This document shows positions 14,873 to 25,269 of a stretch of 64,000 bases of DNA, piece after piece. The stretch's first letter is position 1; each line of letters begins with the position of its first letter. The position numbers and the translations under genes are program-made. The notes under the pieces were generated by a model. That model was not told the origin of the DNA and made no database searches. It saw nothing but the letters and a program-made list of their open reading frames with translations. Source of the stretch: Gymnogyps californianus (taxonomy: Eukaryota; Chordata; Aves; Accipitriformes; Cathartidae); contig NC_059500.1 in the NCBI RefSeq assembly GCF_018139145.2, forward strand, positions 46,584,072 through 46,648,071, given 5' to 3'.

Positions 14873-15010
14873 TTCTTCTTCTTCTTCTTCTTCTATTGCT
14901 TCTTCTTCTTCTTCTTCTATTGCTTCTTCTTCTTCTTCTTCTTCTATTTCTTCTTTTTCTTCTTCTATTGCTTCTTCTTCTGTTTCTTCTGCTGCTGCTG
15001 CTTCTTCTTT
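14873..15010 (+). repeat. Interrupted (TTC)n / (GAA)n microsatellite
   Basis: About 138 bp of TTC/CTT triplets, broken regularly by TATTG and TATTT units and ending in GCT and TTC triplets. It gives long artificial Leu-rich (plus) and Arg-rich (minus) frames, which are not genes. It lies in the upstream intron, pyrimidine-rich on the PCSK5 sense strand. Confidence 0.95.
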
Positions 15011-17059
15011 CATTGCTTTCTGCACATACATGTATTTTTGCTCTTTGGGATGATGTGGTGGACCTTTTGCAGTTTTTGTGAATGCTGCTTTTCATATTTG
15101 CATCTTAGTGGAGGTGGCAGAAAATGCACAATGACCATAAGGCATTTTTAGCTAAATTTCTCTCTTTGCCTTGAAGGAGTCTCTCGTGTTGCAGCCACAT
15201 GGGAAGGAAGCAGGACTAGAGGCAGACATCCTAATGGAGACACAGGTCATGCCCCATGTAGAAAGAAGAGGTGGTATTAGAGGCAGATTATTTCTGTGCC
15301 TCTGCAGGTTCCAGAACTTGCAGCTGGGAGAGAAACTTTGCTGTCTGCACACCTAGAAGGGGGAAGTTTCCCACTCCTAAAAAGGCTGCACTGTTGTCAG
15401 CCTGTGGAACATGGACGTACAAGGCTTCCCTGAATTAACTCATGTTTAAGCCAGCACACAGGTTACGGAAAAACAACCAGTGTTGACTTGAAAAAAGTGC
15501 CAGTGATGGAAAAGTGATGGAATTGTCTTGAATACAAATTTAACACATTATGAATTATTCTATTTTTGGAAAGAATAGCAATGTAATCACAGCCAAAGAA
15601 TAAGATTTATAAGCTCCTTGTTTTTCATTGCAAATCCCCATATATATAGTCTTGTAAATTATTCTTGTCTCACTATAGCCATCAGATATTCCTATGAATA
15701 CAAGAAGTCCTTTTATATCGATTTCCTGTTCTCCTTCATTGCTTAAACAGGCATAAAATAATGTGTGTCTGTGATTGTTCTTATTGGCCTCTAAGTGTAT
15801 TTTTGTTTGTTAACTTCAAGAATCAATAAAGCTTAAGAACGAAATTAATCTCTGAAGTAAATTAACTAAACCCTCTGAAGTTGCACAAGCAATAAATTGG
15901 TGTTAAATATTTAATATGGTACACTCTTGAAATATTTCTCTTGATACAGACACAGATAAAAAAAGGTAGCAATTCAATAAAGTGTGACTCCAGAAGTTGG
16001 ATAGTATTTAATGCAAAAAAATCTTGTATTTGAGATGAATCAGACTTTATATTATCTGCCAGCTCCTGCTACATCTTAAAAATGTTGTGTGCAGCAATAA
16101 TCAGAAATTATTTAAAGGTGAAACTCAGAAGAAAATAATTTCCTATGCAGTTAGCAATTGCTGTGTATCATGCACTAAATATTGGGTTATGTCTGAGAAA
16201 ATAAAAAAAAAGATCTGCAATTACCCCTTCTTCCTCTTCTAAAAATCCCTCTTTCACCTTCTGTTTATTGTGATGAGAGAATAAAAAAATGTGATAAATA
16301 CTTTTAAAAAGAAACATTATTTTAATAGTCTTCTAGGAAAATGTAGCTTTCAAGTGCTTACTCTGGAGAAGCAAAAAAATAATTTCAGCAGATCACATTA
16401 GCTTTACAGGTTATGGTGCTCTTCAAAGCGTGTTGTCATGATTTCTATTACATTACATGAGCCTTTTTAATAAGGAGCCTACCTTTCCAACTCTCCTGAT
16501 TACCTCCCTGCTTACTTCTTTCATTCCACTTTAAAACTGGATCACATCAAGAGCATAAAGAAAAGAGATTATTTCTCTTTTTTGCGGGAAAAGAGAGAAC
16601 AGTTGGCAAGTTTTAACTTAGAACACTGCACGAAACTGTACCTCAGAAAGCTGAACGTATCATCAGGATGTCTCCTCTACTAAAGTTAAAAGCTAATAAA
16701 CTTTGCTGCCTGTGCATTTGCCTGGACCAGCTAAGAGTGCCAAATGCCCCACATTACATTCCCTTCGCAGAACAGGTAGATGGTCTCTTTTTTCTGATAG
16801 CTCCACAAAATGCCAGGATCCATTCCTTGGCCCTGTGTGTTCCCCTTCTCCCTGCTTGTGTTAATCAAGGTCAATGCATAGGCCCTTGACTGTCCTTCTT
16901 CCTCTATGTGCGATCTTGTGCAACTTCTCCTGTCTTCTCCATGCTCACAGGCTAGTAGCTGACAAAATCCCCTGATGTAGAGAATGTGACTGTGGTCTGC
17001 TTCTTTCTGTCTGTGCCAAAGACTGTTTAATTACTATTCTAATGAAACCAGAAAGACTG
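15011..17059. other. Intronic sequence, no gene seen
   Basis: AT-rich unique sequence. Open frames on both strands at 15152-15356 and at 16668-16889 (+) show no domain, no coding-like conservation pattern and no splice context. Confidence 0.5.
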
Positions 17060-17241
17060 TCTTCTTCTTCTTCTTCTTCTTCTTCTTCTTCTTCTTCTTC
17101 TTCTTCTTCTTCTTCTTCTTCTTCCTCCTCTTTTTCTTCTTCTTCCTCTTCTTCTTCCTCTTCTTCTTCCTCTTCTTCTTCCTCTTCTTCTTCTTCTACT
17201 TTCTTCTTCTTCTTCTTCTTCTTCTCCTTCTTCTTCTTCTC
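17060..17241 (+). repeat. Long (TTC)n / (GAA)n tract
   Basis: 182 bp, almost purely pyrimidine on +. The first 65 bp or so (17060-17124) are uninterrupted TTC triplets. Next comes a 12-bp higher-order unit (CTTCTTCTTCCT) repeated about four times (17131-17190), then TTC again. Long mirror-symmetric GAA-TTC tracts are known to form triplex DNA, as in the frataxin intron. Here the sense strand carries TTC, the opposite of frataxin. Confidence 0.97.
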
Positions 17242-17785
17242 AATGCTAAAAGAGTCTATTTTTGCTAATCTCTGACTGGGAACTAGTATTTCAGAGCTTT
17301 CCTGGGATCAGAAGCATATGTCATGTTCCACTAAACGAGATCCAAGACCTACCAACTCACAATTGGTCTTTAAAATTGTGTCATTCTGATTATCATGCTT
17401 TGTTTCTCTATATCCCCTTAGACATTGACAAGATCTTGTCAAAGAACTCCTTGTAACTCAAAAACTACAGGAAACCAATGTAAGATACCTCTTGAAGACT
17501 TACAGAAGGCACAATATGCCATTTCTGAGAGACTACATGTCACAGCATTGGAAACTTCTGTTTCTACTCTGTTTTTATAGACTAACAGGCATTGCAAAAG
17601 ACAGAACAGAATTTTATAGTTCTTTTAATTTGCTTTTAATCTCTGGAATTCCAAAAGATTTTGACCATTGTTATGATTCTGGATTTCTCAGTTTAACTGT
17701 TCAGTTTTGTTATTGATCCCTAACTGGATACACCAAGCCTTCCACCACAAAAATTAGCGCAGCAGACAAGAAACATTAAGATAAT
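17242..17785. other. Intronic sequence between TTC tract and CR1
   Basis: About 540 bp of AT-rich sequence. Two short plus-strand frames (17262-17456 and 17492-17716) have no recognisable features. Confidence 0.5.
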
Positions 17786-20460
17786 GATCATAGAATCATA
17801 GAATGGTTTGGGTTGGAAGGGACCTTAAAGATCATCTAGTTCCAACCCCCCTGCCATGGGCAGGGACACCTTCCACTAGACCAGGTTGCTTAAAGCCCCA
17901 TCCAACCTGACCTTGAACACTTCCAGGGAGGGAGCATCCACAGCTTCTCTGGGCAACCTGTTCCAGCGCCTCACCACCCTCACCGTAAAGAGTTTCTTCC
18001 TAATATCTAATGTAAATCTACCCTCTTTCAGTTTAAAACCATTACCCCTCATCCTATCACTACACTCCCTGATAAAAGAGTCCCTCCCCATGTTTCCTGT
18101 AGGCCCCCTTTAGGTACTGGAAGGCTGCTATAAGGTCTCCCCAAGAGCATTCTCTTCTCCAGGCTGAACAACCCCAACTCTCTCAGCCTGTCTTCATAGG
18201 AGAGGTGCTCCAGCCCTCTGATCATCTTTGTGGCCCTCCTCTGGACTCGCTCCAACAGGTCCATGTCCTTCTTACCTTGGGGGCCCCAGAGCTGAACGCA
18301 CTACTCCAGGTGGGGTCTCACGAGAGCGGAGTAGAGGGGGAGAATCACCTCCCTCGACCTACTGGTCACGCTTCTTTTGATGCAGCCCAGGATACGGTTG
18401 GCTTTGCAGACTGCAAACGCACATTGCCAGGACACGTTGAGCTTCTCGTCAACCAACACCCCCAAGTCCTTCTCCACAGGGCTGCTCTCAGTCCACTTAT
18501 TGCCCAGCCTGTATTTGTGCTTGGGATTGCCCCGATCCACGTGCGGGACCTTGCACTTGGCCTTGTTGAACTTCATGAGGTTTGCACGGGCCCACCTCTC
18601 TAGCCTGTGAGGGTCCCTCTGGATGGCATCCCTTCCCTCCAGCATGTCGACCGCACCACACAGCTTGCTGTCATCAGCGACCTTGCTCAGGGTGCACTCA
18701 ATCCCACTGTCCCTGTCACTGACAAAGATGTTAAACAGCACCAGTCCTAATACCGACCCCTGAGGAATGCCACTCGTCACTGGTCTCCACTTAGACATCG
18801 AGCTGTTGACTGCAAGTCTTTGAGTGCAACCATCCAGCCAATTCCTTATCCACCGAGTGGTCCGTCTGTCAAATCCGTGTCTCTCCAATTTAGAGAGAAG
18901 GATGTCGTGCGGGACAGTGTCAAATGCTTTGCACAAATCCAGGTAGATGACATCCATTGCTCTTCCCTTATCCACCAACGCTGTGACCCCATTGTAGAAG
19001 GCCTCCAAATTTGTCAGGCATGATTTGCCTTTAGTGAAGCCATGCTGGCTGTCACCAATCACCTCCTTATTTTCCATGTGCCTTAGCACAGTTTCCAGGA
19101 GGATCTGCTCCACGATCTGGCCGGGCACAGAGGTGAGACTGACTGGCCTGTAGTTCCCCAGGTCTTCCTTTTTTCCCTTTTTAAAAATGGGGGTTATGTT
19201 TCCCCTTTTCCAGTCAGTGGGAACTTCACTGGACTGCCACAACTTCTCAAATATGATGGATAGTGGCTTAGCCACTTCATCCACCAGTTCCCTCAGGACC
19301 CGCGGATGCATTTCATAAGGTCCCATGGACTTGTGCAACTTCAGGTTCCTTAGATGGTCTCGAACCTGATCTTCTCCTATAGTGGGTGGTTCTTCATTGT
19401 CCCAGTCCCTGCCTTTGCCTTCTGTGACTTGGGCGGTGTGGCTGGAGCACTTGTCAGTGAAGACTGAGGCAAAAAAGTTGTTGAGTACCTCAGCCTTCTC
19501 CATGTCCCAGGTAACCAGGTCTCCTGTTTCCTTCTGGAGAGGGCCGACATTTTCCCTAGTCTTCCTTTTATCACCGATGTACCTACAGAAGCTTTTCCTG
19601 TTGCCCTTGACGTCCCTGGCCAGATTTAATTGTATCAAGGCTTTAGTTTTCCTGACCTGATCGCTGGCTGCTTGGAGAATTCTCTGTATTCCTCCCAGGC
19701 TACCTGTCCTTGCTTCCACCCTCTGTAGGCTTCCTTTTTGTGTTTGAGTTGGTCCAGGAGCTCCTTGTTCATCCATGCAGGCCTGCTGGCATTTTTGCCT
19801 GACTTCGTCTTTGTTGGGATGCATCGCTCCTGAGCTTGGAGGAGGTGATCCTTGAATATTAACCAGCTTTCTTGGTCCCCTCTTCCCTCCAGGGCTGTAT
19901 CGCATGGTACTCTACCAAGCAGATCCCTGAAGAGGCCAAAGTCTGCTCTCCTGAAGCCCAGGGTAGCGAGCTTGCTGTGCACCCTCCTTGCTGCCCTAAG
20001 GATCTCAAACTCGACGATTTCATGGTCACTGCAGCCAAGGCTGCCCCACACCCCCACCAGCCCCTCCTTGCTGGTGAGAACAAGGTCCAGCATAGCACCT
20101 CTCCTCACTGGCTCCTCCATCAGTTGGAGAAGGAAGTTATCATCAACGCATTCCAGGAACTTCCTGGATTGCTTATGCCCTGCTGTGTTGTCCCTCCAAC
20201 AGATATCGGGGTGGTTGAAGTCCCCCATGAGGACCAGGGCTTGTGAACTTGAGGCTGCTCCTATCTGTCTATAGAGGGCCTCATCCACTCGGTCTTACTG
20301 GTCAGGCAGCCTATAGCAGACCCCCACTATAATGTCACCTGTCCCTGCCCTCCCTTTGATCCTGACCGATAGGCTCTCGGTTGGCTCCTCATCCACCCCC
20401 AGGCAGAGCTCCATGCACTCCAGCTGTTAATTGACGTAGAGGGCAACACCCCCTCCTCAT
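17786..20460 (-). mobile_element. CR1 LINE, 5'-truncated, minus strand
   Basis: A 2.67-kb non-LTR retrotransposon. Its 3' end is at the left, with the two-unit CR1 tail (on + ATCATAGAATCATAGAATGG from about 17788) followed by the conserved 3' region of bird CR1 elements. The right border near 20460 falls inside the endonuclease domain, a typical 5' truncation. No target-site duplication was found, as is usual for CR1. The element lies antisense to PCSK5 in the intron before the catalytic-Asp exon. Divergence and several stops mark it as an old, inactive copy. Confidence 0.95.
17876..20450 (-). pseudogene. Dead CR1 ORF2 (endonuclease-reverse transcriptase)
   Basis: From right to left: the C-terminal part of an APE-like endonuclease ([21 protein letters not shown]), then reverse transcriptase ([26 protein letters not shown]), then the CR1 C-terminal domain ending [11 protein letters not shown] 534-codon stretch (19905-18301) is still open. 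Damage includes stops at 20427-20429, 20295-20297 and 18301-18303; an apparent 1-nt loss near 19675; and frame changes near 18145 and 18075. The RT core box reads VADD (18681-18670) where CR1 usually has FADD. It is not expressible as one protein. Confidence 0.93.
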
Positions 20461-21474
20461 CATAAGCTAGTTTTTAGAGAGAATTTCACAAAATAGCTAA
20501 GAGAATCTGGGCCCATGTTTGATACTGAAAGCATCACACAAGCATCAAAACAGAAAACCTTTTCAATGTTACGTCTGCTTGTTAATTGCACAAAGGCATG
20601 CTTCCAAATTGTCTGTCCAAAGATGTCTAAGTTATTCTTTTGTCTTTTTATGCTCATAAGCATTGAATTTCAAGTACAAGAAAAGTTCAATATCTGAAAT
20701 TTTTCTTGCTATAGCTCTCTTCCTTCCTTCGTGTACTTCAAGAGTCTCTCAACCTTGTAGATGTTTTCTAGTAAATACTAATGGTGGTATCATTAACATT
20801 TTCCAATTAAACAGTCCAAAGAAAAACATCATCCTGTGAATGCCTTTTAAAAATCTCAATAAAATTACTCTATGTAACTGGGCGAGAGGTTGTTTATTCC
20901 TTTTGATGGTATCCTCCAGGCAATAGATGAAAACAATATATGTTGAAGTAGTGCTGGCTTACTGCAGTTGTCTAGTCATGCTACCAATGCAGGAAATTTC
21001 TTTATCTGCTTGGAGAGGGGGGAAGTTCTGTAGACTGATCTATTTTATACTATTCCCTTTAAAATTCAAAAAACAACAGTTCAAAGATTAACAGTTTAAT
21101 AAAAACTTGCAAGCACACAGTTTCTATACGTTATCATGACAAAATTTGTTTTTATTCTAAAAGGAGAGAACAGGAAAAACAGATTGAAAATGAGCTATAA
21201 AATTCAGTACTTGCCCATTGGTATAAAATTCAATCACTCTGGATCACATAGTTTTTATTATCATGACAGATGTTTTATTATTTTTTATTTGGGTAACACC
21301 GTAAATTGAAACAGTGCTTCCAGATTAATTAAAAAACAGTCCTCTGCTAAGAAGCTGACAATGTAATTTGGATAGGTGGTAAAGAAGCAGCACATGGTTA
21401 AAGAAAAATTATAGAATGGAACCCAGTAGCGGAAAATTCTTTATAAGAAATGTTTTTGAAGGAAAGAGGAATTT
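20461..21474. other. Intronic sequence, no gene seen
   Basis: About 1 kb of AT-rich sequence between the CR1 and LTR copy 2, with nothing recognisable. Confidence 0.5.
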
Positions 21475-21480
21475 AAAGGG

Positions 21481-22090
21481 TGTCATGGTTTAACCCCGGC
21501 CGGCAACTAAGCACCACACAGCCGCTTGCTCACTGCCCCCCCGCCTGGTGGGATGGGGGAGAGAATCAGAAGGGTAAAAGTGAGAAAACTCGTGGGTTGA
21601 GAGAAAGACAGTTTAATAGGTAAAGTAAAACTTTATTTCGCTGCACATGCAAGCAAAGCAAAACAAGGAATTTGTTCACTACTTCCCATGAGCAGGCAGG
21701 TGTTCAGCCATCTCCAGGAAAGCAGGGCTCCATCACGTGTAACGGTCACTTGGGAAGACAAAACGCCATAACTCCGAACGTCACCCCCTTCCTTCTTCTT
21801 CCCCCAGCTTTATATGCTGAGTGTGACATCATGTGGTCTGGAATATCCCTTTGGTCAGTTGGGGTCATCTGTCACAGCCGTGTCCCCTCCCAACTTCTTG
21901 TGCACCCCCAGCCTACTCGCTGGTGGGGTGGTGTGAGAAGCAGAACAGGCCTTGACTCTGTGTAAGCACTGCTCAGCAATAACGAAAACATCCCTGTATT
22001 ATCAACACTGTTTTCAGCACAGATCCAAAGCATAGCTCCATACTAGCTACTATGAAGAAAATTAACTCTACCCCAGCCAAAACCAGTACA
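21481..22090 (-). mobile_element. Solo LTR of an endogenous retrovirus, copy 2
   Basis: A 610-bp LTR (TG...CA) flanked by perfect 6-bp direct repeats AAAGGG at 21475-21480 and 22091-22096. Minus polarity: the reverse strand has CATATAAAG (TTTATA on + at 21809-21814) upstream of ATTAAA (TTTAAT on + at 21612-21617). It is closely similar along its length to the copy at 57287 and less so to the one at 5372. A 6-bp duplication is typical of class II (ERVK-like) elements, but copy 1 shows only 5, so the class is left open. No internal retroviral sequence is left. It lies antisense to PCSK5, about 3 kb before the catalytic-Asp exon. Confidence 0.9.
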
Positions 22091-22096
22091 AAAGGG

Positions 22097-24167
22097 CAGG
22101 AAAGAGTACAAGTGAAACCAAGTAATAGATGGCATCTTAGATGCTGTTCAATGATGTGGAACAGCATATCTATACCACATCATATAGTATTTGAAGAGTA
22201 ATTGCACTCCAAGATTTAAAGTGTTCCTCATAAAAGCCAAATCAGACTGCTTTGAGAGAAAAGTGCACAATCTGATTAATCTGGAGAAAATCAGACACTA
22301 ATCTGGGGGAAGGTATAGTTTGTGGTTAAAATACGGGAATCTGAGATCAGATGTCAACCAAATAAAACTGGAATTTAAGTGGTAAAAGACAGTATTGGAA
22401 GAGAAGAACAAGGCTAGGAGCAGGGAGAGAAGAGCATAGATAAAGAATTGAGAGGAGGAAGAAGAGTAAGAAATAGAAGTGAAAAGAAAACAAAGATGCT
22501 ATTTTTAATAGAACTTGAGAATAAGTTATATATTGTAACCGTAAGAACTGAGCCCTTCATCTGCTGTTGAACTACTCCCACTTGGATGCTTCTTTGCTGC
22601 CTTTGCATTTTGTATCCATATGTTACATATGCTGTGATCCAAAGTTTTAAGTGGGCACGCAGTTATGGCTGCTTTACCCCTGGAGTTTCTTTTATGCAGA
22701 AAGATTTTCTTTAGACTAGCTTTCTACTCAGTCTTGAGGCAGAGCAAGATAGTTTGAGTATCAATTTGACCTGGCATGTCTCTTGAGAGGATCATCAGAG
22801 CACTCAATAAAGCAAGAGATGTCTCTTGTCTTCTGTTTGTCTACATGCAAGTAGCAAAGCAGCTGATGAATTAGCCCCCTTCAGCCACCACCACAAAAGC
22901 AGAAGTTCAGGTAAGGTAAATGAGGGCAACTGACTGTGCCAACATCATTAAGGGAAAAAGCAGTGATCTTCTGGCAGAGAGCCAAAGAGCTTGCAAGGGA
23001 ATGGGGATTAAAAAACCGTATGCTTGCTCAGCCTGAGTGGTTTGACTGGCATAGAAGCAAAACAACGAGCTCATCTCCTAGGAAGAGAGGACAAGATAGT
23101 CAGCAAAGCAGCCAAAGGGTCATTTGGCATTTCAGAGAAGGGGATAAAGGGGCAATGTAATGGCTCAGTAAATCTGACTGGAGGTCAGAGCCAGGAATCC
23201 TGATTGCCCATTGCAGCTCTCTCTGGTTTACTCTGTGGTTGGAGGCTGGTGCTTCCACCTTTTTGTCTCCTTGTCTTCACATCAGCAAAATGTGAATGAT
23301 GATATTAGTAGCTTTTGCAGGTATTTTCTGATGCTTAATTCAGTAACACTTTTGAAAAATGCAAAGGCACCTGGAAACATTGCACACTTTTAATCCCCTT
23401 GTTTGTACATTAGAAAGCCTCATGTGTACAACCGTTACATTCAGTGTACAGATGGCAAGTTCAGACTGTAATTATTTTCGTAAAGCCAGCAGCGTGAGCA
23501 TTTCCAAGCAATACACAGAACAAAAGCATTAAGCCTGCCCTATACATTCCTTGGAACTGGTCCCTGAAGTCCTTCAAGCTCCTTTGTGTGCGGATGGATA
23601 GACAGAGAGACAGATGCAGACACAAGGGAAAGACCATGAGAAAGGGTTTATACTGTATACATATATATAGTGCCTAATAATATAATCTTGCTTTAGTAAT
23701 AGCAAATGACCACTCTTAAATCCTCTGGTTTGTGTATGACAGTGCAGGGTGGTAAACAGGAGAAAAAGGAGGAGGAAAACTACTATTTAACAGTAATCTG
23801 ATGTTAGTTTGCACCCAGTATGGCTAACAGTTCTTTAGTGTGCTTACATTTGGGAGGAGAGGGATGGACTAAGTCAAGGCAGGGTGCATCCCTCTGAATG
23901 TATTTATACTCCTTAGAAATTGTAGAGTACCAAAACATGAGGCTGAAGTGGGGACACGAGGCAGTGGGGCAGGGAGTGAGGTGGAGCATGCTCGTGTGGC
24001 CACTGTTGCTATGGTACAAGTTTCTTTTTTAATTTCTTTTTCCTTCCTCCCACGCTTTGCTTTTCCCCTTCCCTGCACCCCCTCCTTTTTTATTTTTTTG
24101 CCTCTTGCTTTGTCTGAGCCTGGAGGAGCTAGAGGAAAGCAGTGCCGATGAGGGACTCATTGAACTC
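22097..24167. other. Intronic sequence, no gene seen
   Basis: Mixed AT- and purine-rich sequence. The 74-codon frame at 22936-23160 has no recognisable family signature. Confidence 0.5.
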
Positions 24168-24172
24168 ACTTC

Positions 24173-24261
24173 TGTGTTGGGTTTTTGTAGCAGGGGAGGT
24201 GCCGCAGCTTCTCACAGGAGCCACCCTTGTAGCCCCTGCCCCGCTACACAAACCCAACACA
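24173..24261. mobile_element. 89-bp palindromic mini-insertion with 5-bp TSD
   Basis: Flanked by perfect 5-bp direct repeats ACTTC (24168-24172 and 24262-24266). The ends are inverted repeats: TGTGTTGGGTTT is perfectly complementary to AAACCCAACACA, and 18 of the outer 19 positions pair. Inside, AGGGG (24191-24195) can pair with the CCCC at 24239-24242. TG...CA ends plus a 5-bp duplication are what retroviral-type integrase leaves. Read on the minus strand, the start resembles the beginning of an abundant bird ERV LTR as I remember it (TGTGTTGGGTTT, then GGCTCCTGTGAGAAGCTGC). It may be a massively deleted LTR or a MITE-like non-autonomous element; the sequence alone does not decide. Confidence 0.75.
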
Positions 24262-24266
24262 ACTTC

Positions 24267-25125
24267 ACAGGGGAGGGCTCTGCGTGCGCATTAGAGAGTC
24301 GCTAATGAGACATGTGAATACCCAAGGGTCATGTCTCATTGCCATGGCAAGCCAGATTTCTTCACATGAGCTGGGTGCGTTCATGTCAAGGAAGAGGCTT
24401 ACAGTTTTAATGTACCCTAAACTTTCTTTCTCCACCACACTGGACTTGGTTGCTCTGAAAGCTGTACCCCAGGTTGCTCTCAGTCTAACTATCTGCAATT
24501 CATCAGACACCCTAAGCTGCAAGTTTTTCAGGGTGTTGTTTTGGTTACAGGTTCTTAACTGCTGCTCATCTCCTGCTGATATTGCACAAAACCTGCCAAA
24601 AGCCTTCTTTTGTAGATAGAAATGAATCTGGATTAGTTTCCAGACATTCTGTCAAGAAATTGTACAGCACATAAGCTCCAAAAAGCAAGGTTTTTTTCCA
24701 TGACCATTTCTGTACAGGCATTAGTCTACTTTTATCCACATATGGTTTGTTTTTCTGAAAAAATTCAAATAATTCAAATGTACATTTCAAATGAGCGTGC
24801 TTAACAGCCAGGAATAGTTGCTTTGTTTTACACATGGCTTCTAGTGGTTCAGTATGGCTGGACACTTCCCTTTTCTGTTGCTTACCATGAAGAGTAATCA
24901 GAAAGAGAAATAAGCAGGACTAGCAATTTTGATTTAATTTGGCATTTCTTTTTAAATTGTTTTCTGTCTAAATGAAGGTGTTGATCTTGTATAGTTGCTA
25001 TTCAAATCAGTGTGCTCACATGCTGATTTAAATGGCAATGTTAATGTAAGTAGGATAATATCTCAACCCCAGACTGCTCACTAATCTGCAACATCCAACA
25101 TCTTCATCTCCTTTTCTCTCCCCAG
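24267..25125 (+). other. 3' end of upstream intron
   Basis: Intronic sequence ending in a good polypyrimidine tract and acceptor (CTTTTCTCTCCCCAG, ending at 25125). No other feature was recognised; minus-strand open frames at 24265-24522 and 24566-24865 look incidental. Confidence 0.7.
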
Positions 25126-25269
25126 CACTGCAGTGATAACACCCACCATTGCCAATCCGATATGAATATAGTAGGTGCTTGGAAGAGAGGTTACACTGGA
25201 AAGAACGTTGTGGTCACCATCCTGGATGACGGCATCGAAAGAAACCATCCAGACTTGATGCAGAATTAT
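25126..25269 (+). CDS. PCSK5: PCSK5 exon: catalytic Asp region
   Basis: A 144-bp exon (48 codons, phase 0 at both ends), acceptor CCCCAG and donor GTGAGT. It encodes the start of the subtilisin-like (S8, kexin/furin group) catalytic domain: HCSDN...CQSDMNI, GAWKRGYTGK, VVVTILDDGIERNHPDLM, QNY. The first Asp of DDG (codon 25225-25227) is the charge-relay Asp, and the Asp of HPDL corresponds to a calcium ligand in furin. The protease acts in the secretory pathway, cutting proproteins after paired basic residues (family knowledge). QSDMNI and HPDLMQNY favour PCSK5 over PCSK6. The preceding exon is not in the window. Confidence 0.95.

Noticed and set aside
14758..15095. Leu-rich plus frame (107 codons) and Arg-rich minus frame (77 codons)
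   Set aside because: Both are translations of the TTC/GAA microsatellite and have no other content.
17042..17275. Ser/Phe-rich 77-codon frame
   Set aside because: Translation of the second TTC tract.
17886..20274. Several plus-strand frames of 60-140 codons
   Set aside because: They lie opposite the CR1 ORF2 remnants and are shadows of it.
1..25125. An upstream PCSK5 exon (segment before HCSDN)
   Set aside because: No stretch encoding the expected Asn-Asp-Pro-Lys-Trp...Trp-Tyr motif with a donor was found by reading.
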